Source: Paramecium octaurelia (lineage: Eukaryota > Ciliophora > Oligohymenophorea > Peniculida > Parameciidae). Taken from it: a stretch of DNA of 64,000 nt. The position numbers and the translations under genes are program-made. Where the stretch lies: NCBI GenBank assembly GCA_905182995.1, contig CAJJDP010000004.1, forward strand, positions 1-64,000. The letters are read 5' to 3'. Positions 23,856 to 36,200 of the stretch are shown one piece after another. Position 1 is the stretch's first letter, and every line of letters begins with the position of its first letter. Under the pieces are notes generated by a model that was given only the letters and a program-made list of their open reading frames with translations, was not told the origin of the DNA and made no database searches.

Positions 23856-24537
23856 TCAAAAAAGAGGATTTATTTTATTAACTTTTCTTACATGGCTATT
23901 ATTCTCATTATGTGTTCCAGAAACATGAGTTAACTTAATATTCGACAGTAAATTATTATACATACTTTATTGTCTTATTTCTCTATTGTTAGGGGAATTG
24001 TAAGCCGAATAAGGAATCGTTGACTTTGCTTTTTCAATCATAGATCCTCTTAAAGTAAGAATGTTTGTAGAACATTTATTACTATTATCTCTTTACAAAT
24101 CTATTTATAAATCTGTTAATTTTTTTGAGTTATCATCTTACTTTTTAATCAATTTTATAATCATTTCATTGTTTTTCTTTTCAATTTACTATTACTTTTC
24201 CATCAATAGGAGCATTCCATCCAAACTCTATTTAATTTCTTCATTATTATTTATCGATTCAGATTTTAACAATTCCAACTATTTAGAGATATCTTTCTAC
24301 TCATTTTTACAATTTAAATCTCCTTTTGACTATTCCAATAAAATTAATGATTAGATTATTTCTAAGGAGTCACATTCTTTGCTCAATATTTGCAAATGTA
24401 GAAAATTTTCACCCAAATTTGTTATAATTTTTCTCCAATATTGTTACAGTTCTTAATTCAGCTCATCATTCTCTAATTTTATTTTATATTACCTTTTGAT
24501 TGCTTTCAATAGATTCTGATTTTACATCTTCAAACAT
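23856..24537 (-). CDS. Coiled-coil protein, unknown function
   Basis: A 219-residue product after removing one 22-nt intron near the start (GTAATATAAAATAAAATTAG plus AG). It starts MFEDVKSESIESNQK. The middle is a long helix with heptad Leu/Ile/Lys/Glu spacing (residues of about 20 to 150). The C-terminal 60 residues are Ser/Asn/Tyr-rich (STIPYSAYNSPNNREI) and end at TGA 23858-23856. The intron again ends in TAGAG, since the plain TAG end would meet an immediate stop. No homologous family recognised. Confidence 0.7.
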
Positions 24538-24748
24538 TATTAATTAATTAATAAATTTAAGAATTGAGTTATAAAATGAATATAGTAGAAGTTTACTTTG
24601 TTGATAAGGTTGAAATCATACTTACAATCAAATTGAGAGTGTATTTGCATTTCAATTTTGTCTTTAATATATGACAGGATTTTTGCTTGTAATTAACTCT
24701 ATAGAGATCAATAATAATATATATAGAAATTAATCAAAATATTGTTTT

Positions 24749-27201
24749 TCAAAATACTCTGCATTAACAATCGTCCCTAGTTGATTTACGATTTTAGGTC
24801 TTGCTTTTTACTTTTGTCTTATTTTAATTGCTTTTAATCATTTATTCCAATGCAGTTTCATCAATTATCACTAAATTATCTTATTACTAAATTAAAATTA
24901 GATTTACCTCGCTTTATTTTATAAATGGCCTTGCTGATTATGAAGCTTCCACAGTAGACTGTAACCTAATTGCTTTCTTAAAATTATTCGGGCCAAACTC
25001 ATCATTTGATTTACCTAAGATCATTTACAATTCATTTGAAATTTAATTTCTGTCCTTATGTTTATTCTTTGATTCAGTAAAAACTAAATCCTGGTTTTAT
25101 TCGACTTTAGCTTTATCTTAACTTGGATGTATTTCTATTACTTCAGTGCTTTCTGGCTTTTAAACTTAATTGTTACTTGTTTCCCATCCTTTTTTTTCTT
25201 TCTCTTTTTTGGTTCCTAAAAATTCACTTTGCTTCTGTTCTTTTCTTTTTTGATTAATTTATGCAGATGGATCAAAAATCAAACTTTAGTCATTATTTTC
25301 CAATTAATTCTATTATGTATCTATTCTTGAGAGGTCTTGTTTAATAAAAGAAGAATTTAAGGATTTAGTTTCTTTACAATGACTTTTGATTCTTTAAGTT
25401 TATCTTTTTAAAAAGCTATCCATAATTAAGCACGCTTTTAATATATCCTTTCCTTCATTTTTTTCTTAAATAAAAGCATTTCCTGATTAAATGGCTCTCA
25501 CTGCTGTTTTAAATTTTTGAGTTGCCTTTACAGTTTTATTTTCCTCATCACTTGATTCACTTTTCTCACTTTCTTCTTATTTTTTCTCTTTTTATTATTA
25601 TAATTTATTAGTATTTTAATTTTGTTATTGCGATTATTCTAATAATTGTCTTTATGATGATATTCCACCCTGTATGCTTTCTTAATCAATTATTTTTCCG
25701 TAATTTGAATATTATACAGTATTACCAGTGCTTTTGATAATGCCGTCAAATTTTATTTTAACATATTATTTTAATTTCTTAAATCCTTCTTAGCAGACCA
25801 TAGAATACAAGGATTAGATTAGGTCTTCCCTTTGTATTTTATGATTTCTTACAATATTTTCATCAGTAAATAATGAATGACACTAAATTATCTTATAAAT
25901 TTATTGCTTAGGCATTAATTAAAAAAATTTCTTAAAAAAGCCTTCTAAGCATCTTTATAATTCAGTTCTACTAAAAGACTATTATCCATAATAGTGGGCA
26001 TTCAGGTATTTTTCGAATTTTTAGGTGAATTATTTTTCAGATGCCCATTAAGAGTACTATGCACAATTCCATAAAATCAATATCTTAGATTAATTTAATT
26101 ATTACTTCTAAAAACACTGATTAATTTACATTGTTTTTTTGTTATTTGATTTTTAGACAATTTTGATGAACACATAATTTGAGTGCTAAAAAATCAATAA
26201 TTTTGTGAACTTTGAGTTTTTTTGTTTCTTCTTGTGTTTTTGAATCTACTTGCATTATCTTACTTAATGATTATAAAATTTATTGAATAACATCAAAGGT
26301 CATCCATTTTTGTATGTTTTTAAACTTTAAAAGGATATTTTCTACATCTCGATAAGATAATTTATAAGTATTTTTTTCTTTGAAATAATCAATTCCCATT
26401 TCTTTTAAAATAGAAATGAGACTTGTTATATTCTTTATTTCGACTTCTTTCCCTTTAATCGTTTCAATCCCTTTTATAATCTCTAAACGTTTTTATTTAT
26501 TCTTAATTTCTTAATAGGAGTATTCCAAATAAAAACTTAAAATATATGGGAAAATAAGTAAGTAATCAACTTTGCTTTGGTCATCTGGCAACAAAAAATT
26601 CTCAGAAATGTCATCAATTTATTTTTATGTTAATTTTCCTTCAAAAGCATCTGCTTCAATTAAAGTTTTATCGCTAAACACTTTAAATTTCTTATGTCCC
26701 AAGAAATCAAGGACAACTGTGAACATTTTCGTCAGTTCTTTCCTTTCTAATGTAAAATTTTTGTTTGCGTCAAAGGATGCATAAAAATCAATGTAGAAAT
26801 CATGTAAATCCCTCACTGAAATAACGGAAAAAAAATATATAAGTTCCCTATGTTAAATGAATAGAATTACGGATGAAGCACACTTATATCATTGTATGTT
26901 TCCATATTCATTAATGGTTTGCTGTTGGTTAATAAGGAGAATCCTTTCTTTTTTTAGTCCTCTTCTACTTTTGAAAAGTTAACAAGCATATATAATATAG
27001 TGTAAAAGCTGCAATCCTAATTACGAACAAAAAACTAAAATTCTAATCAAGTAGCTTTATAATATTACCTTCTCCATCTTTCACTCCCTTTTTAGAAGAA
27101 CTGAATGATTTAAAAAATGAGGAGGGTTGCTTGATTAATTTACCATGCTTTTCATCTTTTTCTTTATTTTGAGATAATGATGTTTCTTTCCTTGAAATCA
27201 T
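24749..27201 (-). CDS. EF-hand-bearing protein, tandem paralogue 1
   Basis: About 790 residues with at least four introns: after GVKDGE (26 nt), after VLHP (23 nt), after SVFLE (22 nt) and after FIKQSE (21 nt). Near residue 130 is one complete EF-hand loop, FDANKNFTLERKEL, with D, N, N, T and E at the ligand positions, so it should bind calcium. Then follow helical segments, KGKEVEIKNITSLISILKEM and YRDVENILLKFKNIQKWM, all conserved in the neighbour at 27298. The C-terminal 350 residues are Lys/Glu/Gln-rich and low in complexity, ending CQCRVF at TGA 24751-24749. No wider family recognised. A calcium-responsive scaffold is an inference only. Its start lies 96 bp downstream of the stop of its paralogue. 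Confidence 0.8.
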
Positions 27202-27297
27202 AATGGAGGTACTAAATGTTAAGAAAACAATAATTTATTGTTATTAATTCAGAATTATAAAGTTATCATAAAAATTGCAAATATATACTAAATTTAA

Positions 27298-29722
27298 TCA
27301 TTATATAGAGCAATAATAACAGGTCGAAGATCTATCTTTTGGTTTTTTGGTTTTGGCTAAATTCTATTAATACAAAATTTAGGTTTATAATTAGACATCA
27401 TCTATAACTACTTAGAATTTACCTTCGTCATCCTTAAAGTCCTAAAAATGAATAATTTTTATACATCATCTGTTAGTTAGAATAACTATTATTTTGATTA
27501 AGAAGCTTGAAACATTACTTTCGATGCCTCTTAAACAGATGGCATATTTCCATAATAAGCATTTTTAAAATTTTGAGGTCCTTAATTTTTACCTTCTTTT
27601 CCTGCAACAGTGAAAAGATCATTGGATTAGGATTCAGAATTCTTTCTTATGTCTTTAATAACAATCTATGGTCGTTGTTATTGAAATAGTTTTTTGTCTT
27701 TTTTTTCTTCTCCCTATTCTTTTTCTTATTCAGGAGGTGATATTTCAGTTGCAGTAAACTTTTTTGATTCTTCCATTTACACATTTTTAACTATTTTCGT
27801 TTTCACAGATGATACTTCATCATTTTTGGAGCAGGTCTCTAATAAAATTTCTTATTCATCAATTTTTGAAGTTGTAATATCATTCTAGTTATATTTACTT
27901 TGCTGCATTTTCTAATGCATTTGACTTTGTCTCTTTAAAAAGCTATCCATAATTAAACAAGCTTTGAGAACATCTTTTTTAGATTCAGCTTTTTAAGCAA
28001 AAGCTTATTCTGAACTGATTACTTTAACAACTCGTTTAAGTTTACCTTTAGCTGTTAGTTCTCTCTCATGATCACTTTCTTCTGATTCGGAGTGGTTTCT
28101 TAGATTGTGTTAATTTTATTAACTTGAGATTTAAGATTTTTTTGATTTTTCATCGAATTTTGGGGACTTTTATTATTTTTCACTTGATGGGGGAGAATGA
28201 ATTTAGGAATCTTCATAAAAGTCTTTCCCTTATTTCTAATATTAACTTATTCTATCTCCATTAGATTTATTAACTCCATCGTAACTTATTCGAATGTACT
28301 CTTTTAATTTTCTATAACCATCTTTGCACATCATATTAAATAATTCATTTACTAAACTTTCCGTAGTAATAGGAGTTTGAATTATTTTCTTTCCCTGCAC
28401 CTCAGGATGCTGTTCTAAAATCACCTTTATTAAATCTTTTGGCATCAATTAAAACTTTTTCTTAAAGAATGCTTCTAATATTTTTATTGCTTCAGGCCTT
28501 AATAATTAAGTCTAATCTTTATAATGTTTATTAAGAAACTTAGAAAATTATTATTTGATTGTAGGTTCTCTCATAATCTACCCAAACATTGCAGTATTCC
28601 ATAAAACTAAGATTTCTAAGTATGCTGAAGGGGGTTTAGATTTATCCTTGTCTTGCTTGCTAATATTTAAGCAATTCTAATGAATGCATAATTTTAGAGC
28701 TAAAAAGTTTACAATTTTATAAAGCTTCAAAGGTTTGCCTTCATTTTAAGTTTTGGGATCAACTTCCATCAATTTAGCAAGCTGATTTATTATTTACTTG
28801 ATTATGTCAAATGTTATCCATTTTTATATGTTTTTTAATTTAATTAAAACATTTTCAACATCTCTGTATGTAAGACATGTTGTTCTCTTATCTCTGATAT
28901 AATCTATGCCCATTTCCTTAAGAATTGTAACTAAACTAGTGATATTTCTAATTTCAACTTCTTTCCCTTTTATAATTTCAGTGCCTCTCATTAAATCTAA
29001 TCTCCCTTATCTATATTTTATTTGCGAATAGGTAAATTCCAAAAAAAACCCTAAGATGTAGGGAAATAGTAATAAGTAATCGATTTTTGATTCCTTATCC
29101 AAATCTCTAAAGTTGTCTATCATTTCATTGTAAACCTTGTCATCTAACTGATTATCATATAAAGAAGGATCGCTTAAGAAAAGATCAGTTATGACCTTAA
29201 ATTTTTTTGCTCCCACACATTTATTTACAGCTATATCCAATAATTACTTAAATTCTGCAGGTTCTAATGAGAAATTTTTATTTTTATCAAAAGTAGCGTA
29301 AAAATCAACATAAAAGTCATGAAAATCTCTAATTGAGATTATTTGGAAATAGTATATTAGTTCACTAGAATATTAATATATCTTACGTTCTTATTTAACG
29401 TATATCCCCAACCTATTTTGTGATTGGTGAGTATGAATTAAGTGGAGTTAAAACTGATTATTTTTTCAAATATTATTCCATTCCATCAAAATTTAGAAGC
29501 AGATACATTAAAATTCTCATACAGTGATCCTATCCTTTGGTTAAAAATTGTATTTCTAAAAATTCACATTTATATACCATCTTCCTGGGGTTTAAACATA
29601 GTATTGGAAAATTTTGAAAAAAACGATTTCTATCCGTTAAGATTTTTAGTCGTGTTCTAACGAGCTAATGACCCTTTTGATAGATTGCTATCTTATCTTT
29701 CATAGCTATTTTGCTTTGACAT
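27298..29722 (-). CDS. EF-hand-bearing protein, tandem paralogue 2
   Basis: The same layout as the gene at 24749, in head-to-tail tandem. It starts MSKQNSYERQDSNLSKGSLA. The EF-hand loop is FDKNKNFSLEPAEF, again with all ligand positions. The conserved core reads KGKEVEIRNITSLVTILKEM and YRDVENVLIKLKNIQKWI. Shared intron positions include the one after EDG/QED (22 nt here, near 29570) and the one before ELIYYF. Two C-terminal introns (near 27435 and 27400) are not obvious in the paralogue. The tail differs most, ending DRSSTCYYCSIQ at TGA 27300-27298. Residue identity in the core looks well above half, so the pair is an old local duplication rather than a recent one. Confidence 0.82.
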
Positions 29723-30291
29723 TCAAAATTACTGTAATTTTATAATTATTTGTGAGCAATTTAGTAATCTCTAAGAGAATTATAATCATATTCATATATA
29801 CTCAAAATAAAAATAAATATGCTTCAGTAAGGCGTTCGAAGTTATTAGCGTTACTATAGGAAACCTAAGAAATTAGTCATAATTATTCTGTTTTAACAGG
29901 ATTACAACTATAAAATGAAATAATTATTAATTTTAAAACTAACTTTCGTTTTCATTTTAAGCGAAGGGTGAGAAAAACTGTTTACAAAAATATTTCAAAT
30001 CAAATAAAATTGAATACTTATATCATTAGTGATTGGTTAAAACTGATAACAATTTTGATTAATAAATTATTGCCATATATGGACTAACTTTTATAGATTA
30101 ATTGTATTTGCACTTTTGTCTAAGTATCATTTTTTTATGGTCAAATATTATGGGTATCTATTGTAATAAAGTCTTGAATTATGGAATGAAATCATTACTA
30201 TTCTTAAACTTGAGAAATTAGTTTAGTTAAATGTCAAAAAAAAATAATATAAACATATTCCAATAATAAATTAATATTTATTCTAAAATAG
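29723..30291. other. Divergent intergenic region, no gene seen
   Basis: AT-rich spacer between the start of the EF-hand gene (minus) and the start of the calcium channel (plus). It must hold both promoters. No motif I can name. Confidence 0.6.
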
Positions 30292-33200
30292 ATGAGTTAA
30301 AATATGAATTTATCATAAAATCTTCGTTATGGATCTTTTATAAGAATAGCTGGCAAAGGGAACAGTGGAACTAAAGGTATTATAACTTCCAAAGGGTAAC
30401 ACCATCAAATATTGATCTGTTAGTTTTTTCGATCATGCTGTTTATTTCTAAACCTATGAAGATATGGATGATATCAATAATTTTAGGGACGGAATCTTTC
30501 AAATATTGCCTAGAGGAAGTTTTGAAATTCATGATGAATATTTGAAAGGAATGTAATTAAATCTCTAAAACCATAGGGATAAATCACCGAGTTTGCAATA
30601 GAGGATGAAATCCGAAAAGGAGTAGTATTTCAACATGATAGATAATAAAATGAATGAAGAAGTCTATTTCAGGTATTAATTTGAAAAATATTTTTGTACA
30701 GTTCAGAAGTAATATTTTAGCATGTTGAATCCGGGCAGTATTTAGCCTGTTCGGAAGAGTGCAGCGATTCAAGAAGCGATAGCTTTGGATTAAAACTATA
30801 ATAATTTTTATCCAGCAGAATTATATTCAAGATGGAGCCGAGTAAAAGTTATTAACAAACAGGAAGGCCAATAATTTCCAAACAATCTGTCAAAATCCAA
30901 TCGGATATAACAAAATTTTGGATTGATAAAAATATGAGATAGCCAGTATAATTAGATCATAAATCGACTTAAGCTGGGTTGAAAATATAATTAAAAGGAT
31001 TATAAGAAGATTCTCACAGATATGAATTGATTGTTAGCCATTATTCTGACAGTGAATGGAAAATATAATTGTATGATAATTATGAGAAGCACTAGCTAAA
31101 TAAATTAAAACTAAAAACTAACGAAGTAGTTACTTTTAAATGTCCTAAAAATGAAGCATATTTAGGAGCTGATTTGTAAAATAACACTATTGTTCTTAAA
31201 CCAACTTTGCACAACTAATAAATACCCGTAGAATGTTTATGGGAGTTGCAATTCTAAGAAAAACCAAATAGTGAATTACCAACTATAACATTATAACCGA
31301 GAACCTTAGCAGCAATACGACATTCATTTTTAGGATAAAATAATCTATTTGTACCTAATGTAAATCAATAGTACAATTAAAAAAATGCAACAGAAAATTA
31401 ACAATAAAATTAATCTAAATTTAAGAAAAATATCTAAAAGTAGTTAAGATTAAGACATGTAATGACTGGCAAATTGTTATTTTGTTAAGATTTATTTGAT
31501 GCTGATGATTGTTTTCCAGCAATACTATCTGATGATTCCTGCACAATAGGTTTGTAATTGGCAAATAGATATGAAAGAGAATTTATGGATTTATCGTATG
31601 TTAATTTGGTCCGAGATGATAATGTTCTTACATCTATTTCAACCAAATAATCAATGAAAACTTCAAGTGATGTACGCATTAAGAAATCAGATAAAATACA
31701 AGGAACAAATGGATTCTTTAAATAATTAATATAAGAAAAAGATAGTATAAAATGTGGTTTCAGGGATCGGGCATTTAGTAAACCATTTATTATTCAAAGA
31801 GTCAAATAATCATTTTTTAAAATAGTCTTACAACCATTTTCAGCTTATGGTTAAATGTTATATTTTGTGCAATAGCTATAAACAAACCCTTTGAATTTTC
31901 CTTATGTAATCCCGCCTGAAAGAATGTATTAAATTTAATTTTTATTGAATCGATTACATGAATATTTAATGGATAAAATTGATATAAGTGATGAAAATGC
32001 AGATGATTTACCTATTTTTGAAAGATAAATAATTCTCAAAGAACTCTATTTCATTGAGATATTGGTCGAATTGCTGTATCATTTATGTTATAAAAAAGGA
32101 ACCAAAAAATTGTAAGTTTGGAGAAAACAAAAGGAAAACATTTAAACTATTTTTTCATCCACATATTAATTAATGACAAAGCTTATCTAAAATAATATGG
32201 TAACCAAACTTTATGCATCTTAATGGCTTGAGATGTTCCTGCATTAATATATGAGTTTAAATTAACCTGCCATTCAAACCTTCCTATCTGAAATGTTAGA
32301 TAATAATAAAGAAGCAATATAAAAATTCTTGAATGAAAATATCATCAAAAAACTCATAGAACTTATCACATAATAATCACCTCATGACAAATATCTGAAA
32401 ATCTTAAATGCCATCTGTGTTTCAAGCAACTAGGCTATTAGAGAAAATCAGAAACTAGTTCTAGAAAACTTTTTTAAAGTTGTTGCTCCAAGTATAGCAT
32501 GTTATTTTATTATTATTTAGATTTCAAATTTGATTTTAAGATAAAATAAGGTCATATTTACATTCAATCAGCAGAATAATTAACATATTCTAGGTGGTAG
32601 AATTTAGAACAATTCTACAAATCCAGTTTGATGAATGATAATTTAGAATATTGGAATTATTTTATTAGTTATTTTGATTTATTGGGAGATGTAGCGATGA
32701 ATAGATTTGCATAAGCTAAAGAGTTCATTGATTAAAATTATTCATTGGAAATATTTTGTATGATCCTACATGAGGCATAATCATATCACATGTTCAACTT
32801 AATGAAACCTTTTTTAAAGTTAATTCGATATGCTTATATAGATACTCCCCCTTACTAAAAGTTTAAGAAATTAAGAGTTGTTTAATTTAAAGATTTACAA
32901 GGGGATTTCATTGATCATTCAACAACATTACCAAAAACAAGTCCATTATTGGACGTAATGAGGTTTCTATTATAGCAATTAGAAAATATAGATTAATTAC
33001 ATAATAACATTGAATATTCAAAAAACTTATAATCAGTCCTCTAATTACTTAAATGTTCAATAGAAATGCAATTCTGGGTTGATATGGATTAGATAAAAGT
33101 AATATTAACTGCAATGTATAACATTTGCTCAAGTATTAAGAATTTTAAAATGATTAAAGATTAAATGGAATCGCCAAATCTTTAACTTAGTTCTAAAAGT

Positions 33201-36200
33201 ATTATCTAGCTGAGTAAATTATATCAATCTGAGGAGAAAGAAACCCACCTTCATAAAAAAATTAAATCAACCAGATTAAATGAAACAAATAATATATTTA
33301 TGACATGCAAGCAATTAGCCTGTGAAATAATTAATACAATTTTTGATCTCGAAAATAATATAAGAGTATTTACATGCTCAAAATCATTCAAAGAATAATT
33401 ATTATAGTTAGATCTAGTAGATCCTAATTTGGCTAATATCAATAATAATTAAAAGAGTGTAAAGTCTAGTATTAACGTATAGAAAATGTCCAAAAAGAGC
33501 AATGCTTTTATTAAAGTGATTTAATAAAAGTTCAAAAATTAAAATATCGCTGAAGAGAAAAACCTATATGATATAACTAATTGGATTAATTAATTTAGGT
33601 AGATAGTCTCTGATAGATCTCTGTCCAATTTTGAAAATTTTGAATTGATATTTGCAGAATTATCATTTTACGAAAATCTCTATTTACCAAAATATTCCCT
33701 AGAAATTCTATCTAGAGCCTATGGACAAAGAAAAGAATTAATTTAAAATTTTGAAAAAGTAATAATTGTTGTTTCTGGTAAAACTTAAGAACTAAGTCTA
33801 TTAACAAAGCAAATCATGAAAAAATTAAATATACTTTATTAATCAGAATTCTACACTATGTATAAGGAAACAAGCAATAACATTAGAACAAGCTTAATTT
33901 GGTATCATTCGAATGAACATTAGAAGGCTGGCTTGATGTAAAACCTTTTTCAATTAGGATTGTATTTAAAAAAGGACTTTGATAAAGGGAGGTCGTTGAA
34001 TCCTTTTAATTTTGAAGATTATAAACCGGAAAACAATTCAACTATAGCATTTTGCGAGAGGGAGTAAAATTATAAGTTACATTAAGCAATATTAATAGCT
34101 GAAGAAATTCACATACCGTTATTAGAATATATATATAAATTTAAAGCAGATTAATCAACTATCTATTGGAAATTCTTACATTCAATTTATGATTTTTTTA
34201 CAATTCTTATTTGGAATAATTAAGAGAATAAATAAATCATCATAAAAAACAAATAGTTGATGTAAAGCATAGAGCAACATCTCAAATTTAATATTGGAGC
34301 CATTGATTTTTTGAAGGCTTTGTATGCAAATAATAAATCATTGTTACTCAGTGAAAGGGAAATGACATTTATTTTGCAATCCGTTGTGCCAGTTTGCAAT
34401 GAAGAGCTCATCAACAGTTATTTTAAATCAAAAACTTTAGACTTTATTAAAGCTTTATTGTTATTTAATTCTAATTATATCACATCAAACCAAACTATAG
34501 TGCTTTAGAAATTACAAGAGAAATAGTTCAACAAAATAATTTTACAATTTAATATTTATGATGATTAAACTCCTGTTTCTCCAGGAGAGAACAATTTTAG
34601 TGACGTCACTTCTTCATTAGACAGCCAAATCGACCAAGAGACTATGATATCGGAGTTGGTAATTAAAAATTGGATTAATTAATATCAAAAAAGCTATGAG
34701 AATATTGGCTATGGATTTCATGAATTGTATATCTCCCCAGAATTAACATATCTTTACACTTTCTTTTCATTGTTTAGTCAATTAATTGAGGAAAAGCACA
34801 TGATAAATATCAAGAAGTGCTTGAAAATTCATAAATTTAATGATTTAATATTACTGCTACATTTGGCTTAAGATTGTTGGCCTTTGAAAAGACATCTCCG
34901 AGCATACATTAATCGATTGTATTATAGTAAAGTAAGCGATAACTTTGATTTAATTATCAAAATTGATTTGGTGATTATGATTGATGATTTATAGAAGATT
35001 ATAGACTATTTAATCTTGCCATAGCATTCTTATATGGCAATGACAATTATTAAAGCTCCCATTAGATATAAGTATTTAATGAGTTATATATATTTAAACT
35101 TGGAGGAGATACTAATATCATTAAATAGTTTATTTTTAAACGAATAGTTTCTTGAGTATTTGGAAGAATTAATACTCTTCAACTAATAAAATTCAATTTA
35201 TAGATTACACTTCTAACTATTTGAGATTTGCTAAAAGCTTTTGATAATAGAAAAAATCTATGTTAAAGAAAACTTGGGTCATTTGTGTTAATTACTATTG
35301 GATGTATTTTAAAGTATAATCTCTGGGTTTGAAACTAAAGTACTATTGATGCGAGAAGGCTTGTATATAAGTATGATTGAGGAAATGCTATTATCCTAAT
35401 ACATCAAGGGTTCGGATCAAAAGGATCTTACAAAGACTTAGGTGAGTAAATTATAGCAAATTTAAAGAAATAGAGAGATCTACAAATAATTGTAATAGAA
35501 TAGTCATGATTCATCAGTTAAATAATATTTGGTTCATTAGGTATTTTGCTTAGATTAGTAATTTGTTAAAGAAAGTAAATTACAAAGTACTTTAGAATTT
35601 TGGAAAACTTAGTCCAAGTAAAGGTTTAAATCATTTAAACAAGACATGAATGATTTAATTAATCATAAGTTAAGAAGAATTATGAATAATTGGAGCTTCG
35701 TCCCTCAATTTTCATAGTTTCTAGATGAAGAATTTTATGAAGTATGCAATAAGTTATCTTCAATTGGCAAGCAATCTTAAGATGCTTATTAATCAAAATA
35801 CGAAGTGACAACACTTTAAGATTATATCTAAAACATCATTTCAATCTGTGGAAATACTAGAGAATAACAATTTTCTGATGATATTAGGATATTCTTTTTG
35901 AGATTGCTTAGCAGATTAATTACAGAAAAGAATCTTAGTAATAAATAAAAAATGGTAGAGGTGGATCTTTGGACAAGTGAGTTTTGGATCGATTATAAAT
36001 AAGAAATAAATCATGCTTAGAATCTACTTGCAAAATGTGGTGCATAAGATTTGATCTTATTGATATTATCAGAAAGCTTTTTAGAAATTAATTTATCATT
36101 GTTAAATGAATGTCTCTTATTTTCAATAGCGTTTTTATTAGGAGGGAATACTTAAGCATAAAATGCAATTTTATTGAAATTAAAATAAGATTCACAAAAT

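Noticed and set aside
24061-24354. A hydrophobic 97-codon ORF on the plus strand
   Set aside because: It is antisense to the coiled-coil gene at 23856-24537, whose 660 coding bases fit exactly after one intron.
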